Notes under the pieces: generated by a model
Told to the model about the DNA's origin: nothing
Databases searched by the model: none
What the model saw: the letters and a program-made list of their open reading frames with translations, nothing else
Assembly: GCA_018224505.1 (NCBI GenBank)
Contig: JAGTVD010000484.1
Coordinates: forward strand, 1-8,349
DNA from: Desulfatitalea sp.
GTDB taxonomy: Bacteria > Desulfobacterota > Desulfobacteria > Desulfobacterales > Desulfosarcinaceae
Direction: 5' to 3'
Length of the DNA: 8,349 nucleotides
Program-made: the position numbers and the translations under genes
Shown here: one piece after another, positions 1 to 6,113 of the stretch
How positions within the stretch are numbered: position 1 is the stretch's first letter
Layout: every line of letters starts with the position of its first letter

Positions 1-155
1 AAATCTTTGCTCAAATCGGTCATTTGGCCGAAATCGTCAGCCAGGCGCAGATAGAGCCACTTGAGGATCTGGTCCGCCCGAAAGACGCGCTCCCCTTGCC
101 CCTCCAGCCACGCAACCAAGGCTTCGCGGCTCATGTTTTTTATATCTTCAACCAT
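1..155 (-). CDS. rlmN: RlmN, dual-specificity 23S rRNA/tRNA adenine-C2 methyltransferase, N-terminal fragment
   Basis: Only the first 51 codons are inside the window; the rest lies beyond base 1. The translated fragment shows the typical RlmN N-terminal helical domain: an EALVAWLEGQGE stretch, then FRADQILKWLY (residues 25-35), then DDFGQMTDLSKD (residues 40-51). These match the family pattern of a short helical domain preceding the radical SAM barrel. RlmN uses S-adenosylmethionine and a 4Fe-4S cluster to methylate C2 of A2503 in 23S rRNA and A37 in some tRNAs. The catalytic cysteines would lie outside the window, so activity cannot be judged. The start is taken at the ATG at 155-153; a second in-frame ATG at 134-132 is possible, and neither has a strong Shine-Dalgarno sequence. 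It is transcribed away from the small cysteine-rich gene at 572, so the intervening gap must hold its promoter, although none is obvious. Confidence 0.85.
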   Translation of the reverse strand, partial: MVEDIKNMSREALVAWLEGQGERVFRADQILKWLYLRLADDFGQMTDLSKD

Positions 156-220
156 ATCGATCCGATCGCCGGACAGCCCACGCCATTCATCCAATGGCCG
201 GTTTACTTTGCACAGCAGGA

Positions 221-411
221 GGTGCTGCCGGTAGCGGGGGTGGGGCGCTGCGTCCGCAATGGGGTTTTAGTGACGCTTGGGGGTGTGCGCAGGGTCGTTC
301 GGCCCGCACTGTCTGAACGCAGTGAGTTTGCGGGCCTACCCGGAGCACACCCCTTAGCGTCACTTGAACCCCCGTTGCGTGCAGCGACACACCCCCGCTA
401 CCGGGTGCACC
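221..411. repeat. Long imperfect palindrome, REP/MITE-like intergenic element
   Basis: Bases 221-288 and 345-411 are inverted copies of each other, about 80% matching by eye. The best blocks are 228-242 against 390-404 (15 of 15, CCGGTAGCGGGGGTG) and 269-288 against 345-364 (18 of 20). The outermost GGTGC at 221-225 pairs with GCACC at 407-411. The middle folds further: GGCCCGCA at 301-308 pairs with TGCGGGCC at 329-336, and GGGT at 292-295 with ACCC at 338-341. The whole 191 bases could therefore form one nearly continuous hairpin, as DNA or RNA. The apex, with CTGTCTGAACGCAGTGAGTTTGC-like wording, resembles dispersed intergenic repeats I associate with deltaproteobacterial genomes, but that is memory rather than a search. 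No transposase lies in the window, and there is no T-tract that would make it a terminator. It sits between divergent genes. Confidence 0.8.
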
Positions 412-488
412 GGCTTAACGACCAAAGCGGTACCCCGCGCCATCTCTTTGGCGTACATGCGATTGCCCTGCAGGACGCCGCCCTTCAT
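360..488 (-). CDS. Possible 42-residue ORF ending inside the palindrome (doubtful)
   Basis: An ATG at 488-486 opens a 42-codon frame closed by TGA at 362-360. The first 30 residues (MKGGVLQGNRMYAKEMARGT and onward) look protein-like, with mixed charge and sensible codons. The last 16 codons are written by the right arm of the palindrome (VHPVAGVCRCTQRGFK). The left arm, read in its equivalent direction, gives a related string starting VLPVAGVGRCVRN, so this end is part of the repeat. The frame also stays open upstream to about 647, antisense to the cysteine-rich gene. No Shine-Dalgarno precedes the ATG. It may be a small gene carried by the element, a decayed remnant, or chance. I do not recognise a family. 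Confidence 0.2.
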   Translation of the reverse strand: MKGGVLQGNRMYAKEMARGTALVVKPVHPVAGVCRCTQRGFK

Positions 489-571
489 ATTGACACCCGC
501 CCGCGATTGCTTTAATCTCTCGAAGTTTGGCCGGAACACTCCTTCTTCAGAGTCGTTCCCTACTAACACGG

Positions 572-820
572 ATGGTAACAAACGACAACTCAATGGACAT
601 GGCCGACACACCCCCCACTGCCCGCAAGCGGCGCTGGCGCCGCCCAACCGTGCAACAGTGCCATTGCTGCGCAGAACACCAACCGTTTTGCTGGCGTTGC
701 CGCTGCGGATTCGAAATTTGCCAAAGTTGCATGCAGGAGAACGTCTGGGGCATGTCCTGCAACCACATCACCTGGCAATGTCCGGACTGCGGACAACTCA
801 ATGGATTCGGCAATCAGTAA
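572..820 (+). CDS. Small cysteine-rich zinc-binding-type protein
   Basis: This is an 82-residue protein of unknown function. After a basic N-terminal stretch (ARKRRWRRP, residues 17-25) it carries 11 cysteines and 3 histidines in about 45 residues. They include four CxxC pairs: C30/C33, C40/C43, C50/C53 and C70/C73, with extra cysteines at 32, 45 and 63. The core reads CWRCRCGFEICQSC, followed by ENVWGMSCNH and WQCPDCG. Paired CxxC knuckles of this kind usually hold one or two zinc ions in zinc-ribbon, RING-like or treble-clef folds; iron-sulfur binding is less likely. No signal peptide or membrane segment is visible, so it should be cytoplasmic. The basic arm would suit nucleic-acid contact. 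The ATG at 572 was chosen; a TTG at 527 and ATGs at 593 and 599 are alternatives, and none has a clear ribosome site. The next gene begins 171 bases later, probably with its own promoter. Confidence 0.7.
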   Translation: MVTNDNSMDMADTPPTARKRRWRRPTVQQCHCCAEHQPFCWRCRCGFEICQSCMQENVWGMSCNHITWQCPDCGQLNGFGNQ

Positions 821-843
821 CCGTGCGAGGCGGTGCGCACAGG

Positions 844-867
844 GCCTTCGAAGGCTTATAAAAGCCT
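844..867. promoter_or_regulatory. Two mutually exclusive hairpins upstream of the kinase gene
   Basis: GCCTTCGAAGGC at 844-855 is a perfect 12-bp palindrome. AGGCTT at 852-857 also pairs with AAGCCT at 862-867 around a four-base loop (ATAA). The two share bases 852-855, so only one can form at a time. No run of T follows, which argues against an intrinsic terminator for the cysteine-rich gene. The GCCTTCGAAGGC unit could be a dimeric-protein operator just upstream of the candidate kinase promoter. The symmetry is certain; its function is not. Confidence 0.35.
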
Positions 868-896
868 GGACCATCCACCGACTTTGCTGTAATAAT
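867..896 (+). promoter_or_regulatory. Candidate sigma-70-type promoter for the kinase operon
   Basis: TGGACC at 867-872 (4 of 6 to TTGACA) is followed, after 18 bases, by AATAAT at 891-896 (5 of 6 to TATAAT), with TGT at 888-890 acting as an extended -10. This is the most AT-rich spot between the two genes. Transcription would start near 903 and leave a leader of about 90 bases. It is a pattern match by eye only. Confidence 0.3.
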
Positions 897-991
897 AATG
901 AATTGTCGCAGAAGTGTGCCATTGCATTTTTGCATCGCCTCTCCAAAAGACCAAATTCGGAAGCGTCATCGAACGAGACGAGAAAGGGCAC

Positions 992-1894
992 ATGGCTTCC
1001 ATACGCACCATGAATTTCGACCACCTGATCGGCCAGACGGTGGGTACCTCCAGATTGCTGAAAAAGCTGGACAGCGGCTCCATGTCGGTGGTGTTCGTAG
1101 CCTATCAGAAAACCCTCAAACGGCAAATTGCCGTCAAAATACTGCCCAAGGCCCTGATGACCCCCCGGGTGGCGGGGTTATTCCAACAGGAAGCAGAGGC
1201 GGCCGCTTTTCTGTCTCATCCATGTATCATCCCGGTGTACGAAATCGGCGAAACCGACGCGTTTCTTTACTTCACCATGCAACTGGTCAAGGGATACTCG
1301 CTGGCCCACTACATTCGCAAGGCGCGTCGGCATATCGTACCCTCCAAGCGAATGCTGCCGGTGAACACCACCATCCGATTCATCCTCAAGATCCTGGACG
1401 CCTTGTACTATGCCAATGAATTGGGAATCATACACAGAGACATCAAGCCCCGCAACATTTTGATCGAATCCCATTCCCAGCGACCGATCATCACCGACTT
1501 CGGGGTGGCCCGCTCCTATGGCGGTTCGGACAACGACAATCGCATCCTGGTGGGCACCCCCACCTACATGGCGCCGGAACAGATTGTGGCAGGCATGGTG
1601 GATGGCCGCGCCGACGTTTACGCCACCGGGGTCATGATGTTGGAGATGCTCTGTGGCGGTTTGCCTTATCCGCCCTACGATTCGGCTGTTAAACTGCTGA
1701 AAATCAAGCTGCGGCTGCAAGACCGTCTGTTCAGCAAAAAACCGTCGGAAATCAACCCGGCGGTGGACAGTGCCCTGGATGCCATTGTGCTCAAAGCGGT
1801 GGCCTATGACAAGGACTTGCGCTATGCCAACTGCCGGCAATTCGCCGAGGCCCTGGAAGAACATCTGCACCATTCGGCGGCAAAGGTGATGTAA
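992..1894 (+). CDS. Hanks-type (PknB-like) Ser/Thr protein kinase, soluble, kinase domain only
   Basis: This 300-residue protein is essentially one protein-kinase domain that transfers phosphate from ATP to Ser/Thr residues. All key elements are readable: nucleotide lysine K49 in IAVKI, helix-C glutamate E67 in FQQEAEA, catalytic loop IIHRDIKPRN with D150, K152 and N155, metal-binding DFG at 169-171, and GTPTYMAPEQ with APE at 194-196. The glycine loop is degenerate: where GxGxxG is expected it reads D27-S-G29-S-M-S32, so only the middle glycine remains. There is no transmembrane helix, PASTA or other sensor module, so input must come from a partner or a small molecule. The ATG at 992 was chosen because AAAGGG ends three bases before it; that spacing is short, and ATG 1010 is the alternative. 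The TAA overlaps the ATG of the next gene by one base (TAATG), so the two are translationally coupled and probably act together. Confidence 0.93.
   Translation: MASIRTMNFDHLIGQTVGTSRLLKKLDSGSMSVVFVAYQKTLKRQIAVKILPKALMTPRVAGLFQQEAEAAAFLSHPCIIPVYEIGETDAFLYFTMQLVKGYSLAHYIRKARRHIVPSKRMLPVNTTIRFILKILDALYYANELGIIHRDIKPRNILIESHSQRPIITDFGVARSYGGSDNDNRILVGTPTYMAPEQIVAGMVDGRADVYATGVMMLEMLCGGLPYPPYDSAVKLLKIKLRLQDRLFSKKPSEINPAVDSALDAIVLKAVAYDKDLRYANCRQFAEALEEHLHHSAAKVM
1882..1889 (+). promoter_or_regulatory. Ribosome binding site of the 922-residue gene
   Basis: AAAGGTGA ends four bases before the ATG at 1894 and lies within the last codons of the kinase gene. With the TAATG overlap it supports translational coupling and fixes the start of the downstream protein. 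Confidence 0.6.
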
Positions 1895-4662
1895 TGGAAA
1901 AGAGAGTACTCAAGGATCTGTCGGCTCTGTTCGGCCGTGTGTTCTCGCTGTTGCTCAATCGCACCCTGATGTACCAGGCCAGCCATCCGGTGATCAGGCA
2001 ATCGGTCGCCGATGTCTACAAAGCGGCTTCCCGCCTGTTGGAAGCGGTATCACCGCTGGTGTTTATCCTTGACCGGGGCCAGTTTTTCATCGACGAGGAA
2101 CCCCTCGATCCACGCATCAATGTGAATCGGGTGGCGATCCTTTTCAAAAAAAGCGGCATCCAGTCCATCTCTTTCGAAAAAGGTCTTTCGGAAAGCGAAC
2201 TGTCTATTTTTGCAGAGCTTTTTTCTAACCTGTCCGCTGTTTCCAATGTCGAAGAGGTGAAGAACGGCCTTTTCCAAAAAGGGGTGTTCAACATCAAGGT
2301 CAATCACGTGGTCTTCAGAAAAGTAACCGAAGACGACCAAGTGGTCTCCCGGGAGGCACTGAAAAAAGTGACTCCCATGATGGACACCGACGATCACGAA
2401 GATCGCAAACGGTTCATGGAAACGCTGCTGGAGAGCGTATTGACCGAGGAGTTTGCCAAGACGTTGAGCATTACCAACCTGATGGCCAACCCGGGGGCGT
2501 TTTCCAAACAGTTGATCGAGGTCGACCTGGCGGCAGCGGAGCAAAACGCGGCCAAAGCGCCTGTGTGGGATACACCGGGCTACGGTACGGAAGTGTCCCC
2601 GGACATGACGGAGGATGAAACGGAAGGTCCGGGCTCCGGGACGGCGACTGCCCATAGTGATCCGGATGCCTCGCCGTCCGATGGTGGCGATGGCGGCGCC
2701 CAGGGGACCCGGCAAGGTGCAGGCATGGGAGGTACCACAGGCACCGGCGGCGCCCCGGGCACGGGCGACCCGTCGGGGTTTGGAGACCCATCGGGCTCCG
2801 ACAGCACATCCGGAAGCAGTGGCATCGATGGCGGTTCCAGCGGTATAGGCCAAGACCGTGGGGACCGTCACGACACGATGTCCGGCACCACTGGCACCTC
2901 CGATGCCACTGGTTTTTCCGGTGGTCCCGGCGTATCGGCTGACCCCGGTGGAGAGGTCGAAGGTACCCTTCCCGGCACGTCGACACGCCTGTCGGAGGCG
3001 GACCACGACACCCCCCCTCGTGATCCGCAGGCCGGGACAGGGACCGGCGCCACCACACCCGCCCAATCAGAACGCCCCGACCCGGGTGCCGGCGAAAAGC
3101 GGATACGACCCGGCGGGAAACCCTCCTCTGCTGCGGGCCACGGCCCGATGTTGCTGCATCAATTGGAAAAGATGCAGGAGGAGGTGCACAAGCACCTGCA
3201 TGGCCGAGGCGAAACCAGCATTGCCGATCTGGCCCAGGCCATTTTCGAAATGAAAAAGCAACTGCTGGAAGGCATCCAGGCCCAAAAGGCAATCGGGATC
3301 GCCTATGCCAATGAAGCCGCCATCACCCAGACCGCCAACCAACTGGCCGATCAGGTGATGATGGAGTTGATCAAGGAAGAGTACCAGGCCGGCAAGGTCA
3401 CCACCCAGCGTCTGGCCTACCTCATCCGCCGGATAATCCCCGAAGCCTCGGAACTCAAGCGACTGCTGCCCCAAATCAAACGCACCCTGCTGGCTGAGGG
3501 CATGCCCATGACCGACTACTTGAACCTGATCGGTGAATTGCGCCATGAGCTGCAAAGCGAAGAACTCTCCCGTATCATAGAGGAGAGCTCGGCCAGCATC
3601 GGTTTGGACGGCAAGGAGCTCATGGAAGAGATCAAACGCAACCCGGGCCAGGCGGCGGAATTGATCTACCTGGCCTCAGAAGTGCGTAAAAGTGGCGGGG
3701 ATGATGCGGCCCTATCCGATATCCTGGTGGAGTATGTGGAACACATGGGGGCCCAGGCGGCCAAAGAGGCCGAGGAAGCGGGCGACGCGGACGGCGCCAG
3801 CCATATGCAGCGGGTCATGGGCGATATCGAGTCCACGATCCTCAAAAAACTGAGCCAAATGAACGTCAACTCCGACGTGTTGACCCGCATGGAACAGCGT
3901 ATCAACGAACGCATGGAAGCCATCCTGGACAACATGCGCGTGCAGTGGCTGCATACCCAGTCCGGACAAAGCCAGGCAATGACGGAAAAGCCCCGCATGC
4001 TCACCGTATTGCAAACCCTGGAACATCACGTGGGTGAGGACGAAGAACTGGCAGCTATATTGAAGACGGTCCGCGACAAAGCCGCCGCCGGTGAAATCGA
4101 AGAGAACAATTTCAGCCAGATCCATGACGAAATCACCCGCCAGAAAAAGATCCTGCGGGAACAGGCAGGGATCACTTCCATGGCAGAGGGTATCCTGTCT
4201 GCCGACGAAGTGATGTTCATCATGGAAAAAGAGATCGCCCGCGCAAAACGTTACGGATCCTTTTTTTCAGCGATCTCACTGGCTTTCGTGTCGGCTAAAC
4301 CCGCCATGAAGGCCCTGGACGATGTATTGACCAATGAAATGGTCATGGAAGCCTCCCTGGAGACACTCACGACCACTTTCAGGGAGGTGGACTATATCGG
4401 CCGGATCGGCAAAAATAAAATCATGGTGTTGCTGCCCACCATCGACCTGAATGACGCCAAAAAAGCACTGGGACGGGTGTTGGGCATTCTCAATGCCAAG
4501 CCCCTGAATGTCAATGGTGTCCCGGTGCAACTGCGTGTGGCCGGCGTCGCCGCCGCATTCGATGAGGACCAGACCCCCGACGCCCAGCGATTTGCCAAGC
4601 ATATCGCCCGTCAGCTGGCGGATATGGTGGCGCGCCTGAAGAACATACAGGTCCTTTTTTAA
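1894..4662 (+). CDS. Large multidomain protein with disordered linker and degenerate GGDEF-like C-terminus
   Basis: This is a 922-residue protein of unknown function, partner of the upstream kinase. Residues 1-155 form a globular domain with LLLNRTLMYQASHPVIRQ, then FILDRGQFFIDEEPLD, then GIQSISFEKGLSESEL. Similar front domains occur in deltaproteobacterial HEAT-repeat and signalling proteins, in my recollection. Residues about 224-418 are a low-complexity linker rich in Gly, Ser, Thr, Asp and Pro, with loose repeats such as GDPSGFGDPSGSD and SSGIDGGSSGIG. Residues 419-765 are predominantly helical and charged, probably coiled coil in part. Residues 770-915 resemble a GGDEF fold: an EKEIARAKRYGSFFS helix, then DYIGRIG-KNKI-MVLLPTIDL. 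The signature position reads GKNKI (839-843) instead of GGDEF, so cyclase activity is unlikely. No signal peptide or membrane helix is visible. A scaffold or response protein phosphorylated by the kinase is my inference. Its stop codon overlaps the stop of the convergent gene. Confidence 0.85.
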   Translation: MEKRVLKDLSALFGRVFSLLLNRTLMYQASHPVIRQSVADVYKAASRLLEAVSPLVFILDRGQFFIDEEPLDPRINVNRVAILFKKSGIQSISFEKGLSESELSIFAELFSNLSAVSNVEEVKNGLFQKGVFNIKVNHVVFRKVTEDDQVVSREALKKVTPMMDTDDHEDRKRFMETLLESVLTEEFAKTLSITNLMANPGAFSKQLIEVDLAAAEQNAAKAPVWDTPGYGTEVSPDMTEDETEGPGSGTATAHSDPDASPSDGGDGGAQGTRQGAGMGGTTGTGGAPGTGDPSGFGDPSGSDSTSGSSGIDGGSSGIGQDRGDRHDTMSGTTGTSDATGFSGGPGVSADPGGEVEGTLPGTSTRLSEADHDTPPRDPQAGTGTGATTPAQSERPDPGAGEKRIRPGGKPSSAAGHGPMLLHQLEKMQEEVHKHLHGRGETSIADLAQAIFEMKKQLLEGIQAQKAIGIAYANEAAITQTANQLADQVMMELIKEEYQAGKVTTQRLAYLIRRIIPEASELKRLLPQIKRTLLAEGMPMTDYLNLIGELRHELQSEELSRIIEESSASIGLDGKELMEEIKRNPGQAAELIYLASEVRKSGGDDAALSDILVEYVEHMGAQAAKEAEEAGDADGASHMQRVMGDIESTILKKLSQMNVNSDVLTRMEQRINERMEAILDNMRVQWLHTQSGQSQAMTEKPRMLTVLQTLEHHVGEDEELAAILKTVRDKAAAGEIEENNFSQIHDEITRQKKILREQAGITSMAEGILSADEVMFIMEKEIARAKRYGSFFSAISLAFVSAKPAMKALDDVLTNEMVMEASLETLTTTFREVDYIGRIGKNKIMVLLPTIDLNDAKKALGRVLGILNAKPLNVNGVPVQLRVAGVAAAFDEDQTPDAQRFAKHIARQLADMVARLKNIQVLF

Positions 4663-6035
4663 CCCGGCACCTGCCCTTGCACCTCTGCCAGCCGTTTCAA
4701 CCGCGACACGGTTTCCCAGGAAAAGCCTTCCGGCATACAGGGGAAGATGGCGTTGTTGGTAAACAAGGGGTCGGCGGCCAGGTCATAACGGGAGGCGGCC
4801 AAGGCGGCCGGCCAGAGGTCGGTCTGGGGAATGGGGGTATAGTGCGCCAGCACCGGGTTGGCGCCGGCTTCCTTGACTACCGCAATGGCCTGCTCCACGG
4901 CGGCCACCGACTGCCCGGGCAGTCCCACCAGCAGATAAACGCCGATCTGAGCGAGTCGAAAACCGGCCGCCTTGAGCCATGCGACCGCCTGCACAAACTC
5001 CTGTTCGGTCACCTTCCGGTCCATGTCCTCCCGGTTATCGAAGGCCGTCGTTTCGAGTCCCAGCCGAACCGTATGAAACCCGGCCCGGAACATCAGGTGC
5101 GCCGTCTCACGATCGATGGCCCGAATGTGGAGCGCGTTGGGGGTATGGAAAAAGAGGGGCCGCCCCAACCGGACAATGCCTTCAAGCAACGGCAGGGCAT
5201 GGTGTTGGGCATCGACCAGCAGGGCATCGTCGTAAAAGGCAAAATCGACCACCCCATGACGCTGATGCCAATGGACAATCTCCGCCACCACCTGTTGGGG
5301 TCGCCGCCGCCGCACCCGTGGCTCCAAAAAACCCGAGGCGCAATAGGCGCAGCGAAAAGGGCATCCCCGGGTGGTCAGCAGGGGCACATATGTGATCCGG
5401 TGCTGCAAATCGAATGCCGGTATAGGCAATGCCGCCAGATCGTCCATCGCGTAACGCGGCGTCACGCCGACACCGGTATATTCGCGCACAATATCCCACA
5501 AGGATTGGCCACTGTCGGCCGCCACATGGTCGGCACCGCTGTGGGCCCGGGCGTGGTCCGTGCACAACCGGGCATAAATACCCCCCAGCACCACCGGGAC
5601 TTCGGGAAAACAGCTCTTCAACATCTCGATGGTCTCGAACACCCCCGGATACCAATAGGTCATCAGGGAAGTGACAAAGATCAGCCCGGGTCGGGGGCGC
5701 AGCTGTTCCAGATCGGCGCGCAACCAATCCGGCAAGATCCCATAACGGCTGTAGGTCCGCGGGATATCGGCCAGCAGCGCAGGTTTGGCGATGGGAGTCT
5801 TCAGATAGGGGCCACGCCCATGCCGGGCATATGGGTCTTTTCCCGTCATGGCGGGATGCCAACGATCCAGGCAATCCACATAGGAAACACGCACCCCATG
5901 GTCCCGCAGCACTGCTGCCAGGGTCAGCAACCCATAGGGCTTGGCCCAGAAATCATAGGCGGCAAAATCATGAATCCAGGGATTGACCAGCAACACATGG
6001 GCAGCGGCATCGCGCCCGGAAACGGTTTGTGGCAT
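4659..6035 (-). CDS. B12-binding-domain-type radical SAM protein, substrate unknown
   Basis: This is a 458-residue protein. Residues 13-190 resemble the cobalamin-binding Rossmann domain that precedes many radical SAM barrels: HVLLVNPW (13-20), KPYGLLTLAAVLRDHG (32-47), VSYVDCLD, and VVLGGIYA (148-155). The classical DxHxxG cobalamin-ligand motif is not seen. The barrel begins with TTRGCPFRCAYC: C225, C229 and C232 form the CxxxCxxC site for the 4Fe-4S cluster that splits S-adenosylmethionine. Further barrel signatures are RLGLETT (324-330), LLVGLPGQ (368-375) and a YTPIPQTDLW segment (399-408). Family members carry out methylations, rearrangements and ring chemistry, so the reaction cannot be named. 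It is not AhbC or AhbD, which are shorter and lack this front domain. The ATG at 6035 has GGTGG six bases upstream. It lies 78 bases after ahbB on the same strand, across an AT-rich gap with a perfect palindrome, so it may have its own control. Confidence 0.85.
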   Translation of the reverse strand: MPQTVSGRDAAAHVLLVNPWIHDFAAYDFWAKPYGLLTLAAVLRDHGVRVSYVDCLDRWHPAMTGKDPYARHGRGPYLKTPIAKPALLADIPRTYSRYGILPDWLRADLEQLRPRPGLIFVTSLMTYWYPGVFETIEMLKSCFPEVPVVLGGIYARLCTDHARAHSGADHVAADSGQSLWDIVREYTGVGVTPRYAMDDLAALPIPAFDLQHRITYVPLLTTRGCPFRCAYCASGFLEPRVRRRRPQQVVAEIVHWHQRHGVVDFAFYDDALLVDAQHHALPLLEGIVRLGRPLFFHTPNALHIRAIDRETAHLMFRAGFHTVRLGLETTAFDNREDMDRKVTEQEFVQAVAWLKAAGFRLAQIGVYLLVGLPGQSVAAVEQAIAVVKEAGANPVLAHYTPIPQTDLWPAALAASRYDLAADPLFTNNAIFPCMPEGFSWETVSRLKRLAEVQGQVPG

Positions 6036-6068
6036 AAGAGACCACCAAAAGGAAATGTCAAATGAAGG

Positions 6069-6084
6069 ATCTTATCGATAAGAT
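6069..6084. promoter_or_regulatory. Perfect 16-bp palindrome upstream of the radical SAM gene
   Basis: ATCTTATCGATAAGAT is its own reverse complement. It lies in the most AT-rich stretch of the window, between ahbB and the radical SAM gene, 34 bases upstream of the latter's ATG. The absence of a loop favours a binding site for a dimeric regulator over an RNA hairpin. A TTGACA on the minus strand (6061-6056) lies between it and the gene, but it is too near the ATG for a standard promoter with a leader. No regulator family is assigned. Confidence 0.45.
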
Positions 6085-6113
6085 AAATGATGATATAAGT
6101 AATGCGATACGAG

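Larger units (their letters stand above)
156..571. other. Gene-poor gap between rlmN and the cysteine-rich gene
   Basis: This stretch separates divergent genes. It holds the 191-base palindrome and the doubtful 42-codon ORF described separately. Outside these, 156-220 and 489-571 show no recognisable promoter, operator, tRNA or terminator. An open frame on the plus strand spans 24-515, but it overlaps rlmN antisense and reads through both palindrome arms, so it is not accepted as a gene. Confidence 0.6.

Noticed and set aside
221..411. Intrinsic terminator
   Set aside because: The stem is far too long, no T-tract follows on either strand, and both flanking genes point away from it.
221..420. 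Integron attC site
   Set aside because: One core-like GCTTAAC occurs at 413-419, but no matching GTTRRRY lies at the other end, and the arms do not show the attC inner-site layout. No integrase or cassette array is present.
24..515. 163-codon plus-strand frame over the window start and palindrome
   Set aside because: It overlaps rlmN antisense and runs through both palindrome arms, with no ribosome site or recognisable domain.
2050..3292. Two long minus-strand open frames (338 and 273 codons) across the linker of the 922-residue gene
   Set aside because: They arise from GC-rich repetitive codons in the linker. Their products are Arg/Gly/Pro/Cys-rich without a fold, and the plus frame is continuous with well-formed domains on both sides.
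4201..4640. Active diguanylate cyclase
   Set aside because: The signature position reads GKNKI, without the acidic residues needed for metal binding and catalysis.
4659..6035. AhbC or AhbD of the alternative heme pathway
   Set aside because: Those enzymes are shorter and have a C-terminal SPASM-type extension; this protein has an N-terminal B12-binding-like domain and no cysteine-rich tail.
4677..6065. 462-codon open frame on the plus strand
   Set aside because: It is antisense to the radical SAM gene, whose CxxxCxxC site and barrel motifs are unmistakable. The plus-strand product has no recognisable domain and is rich in Gln, His, Pro and Gly as expected of a shadow.
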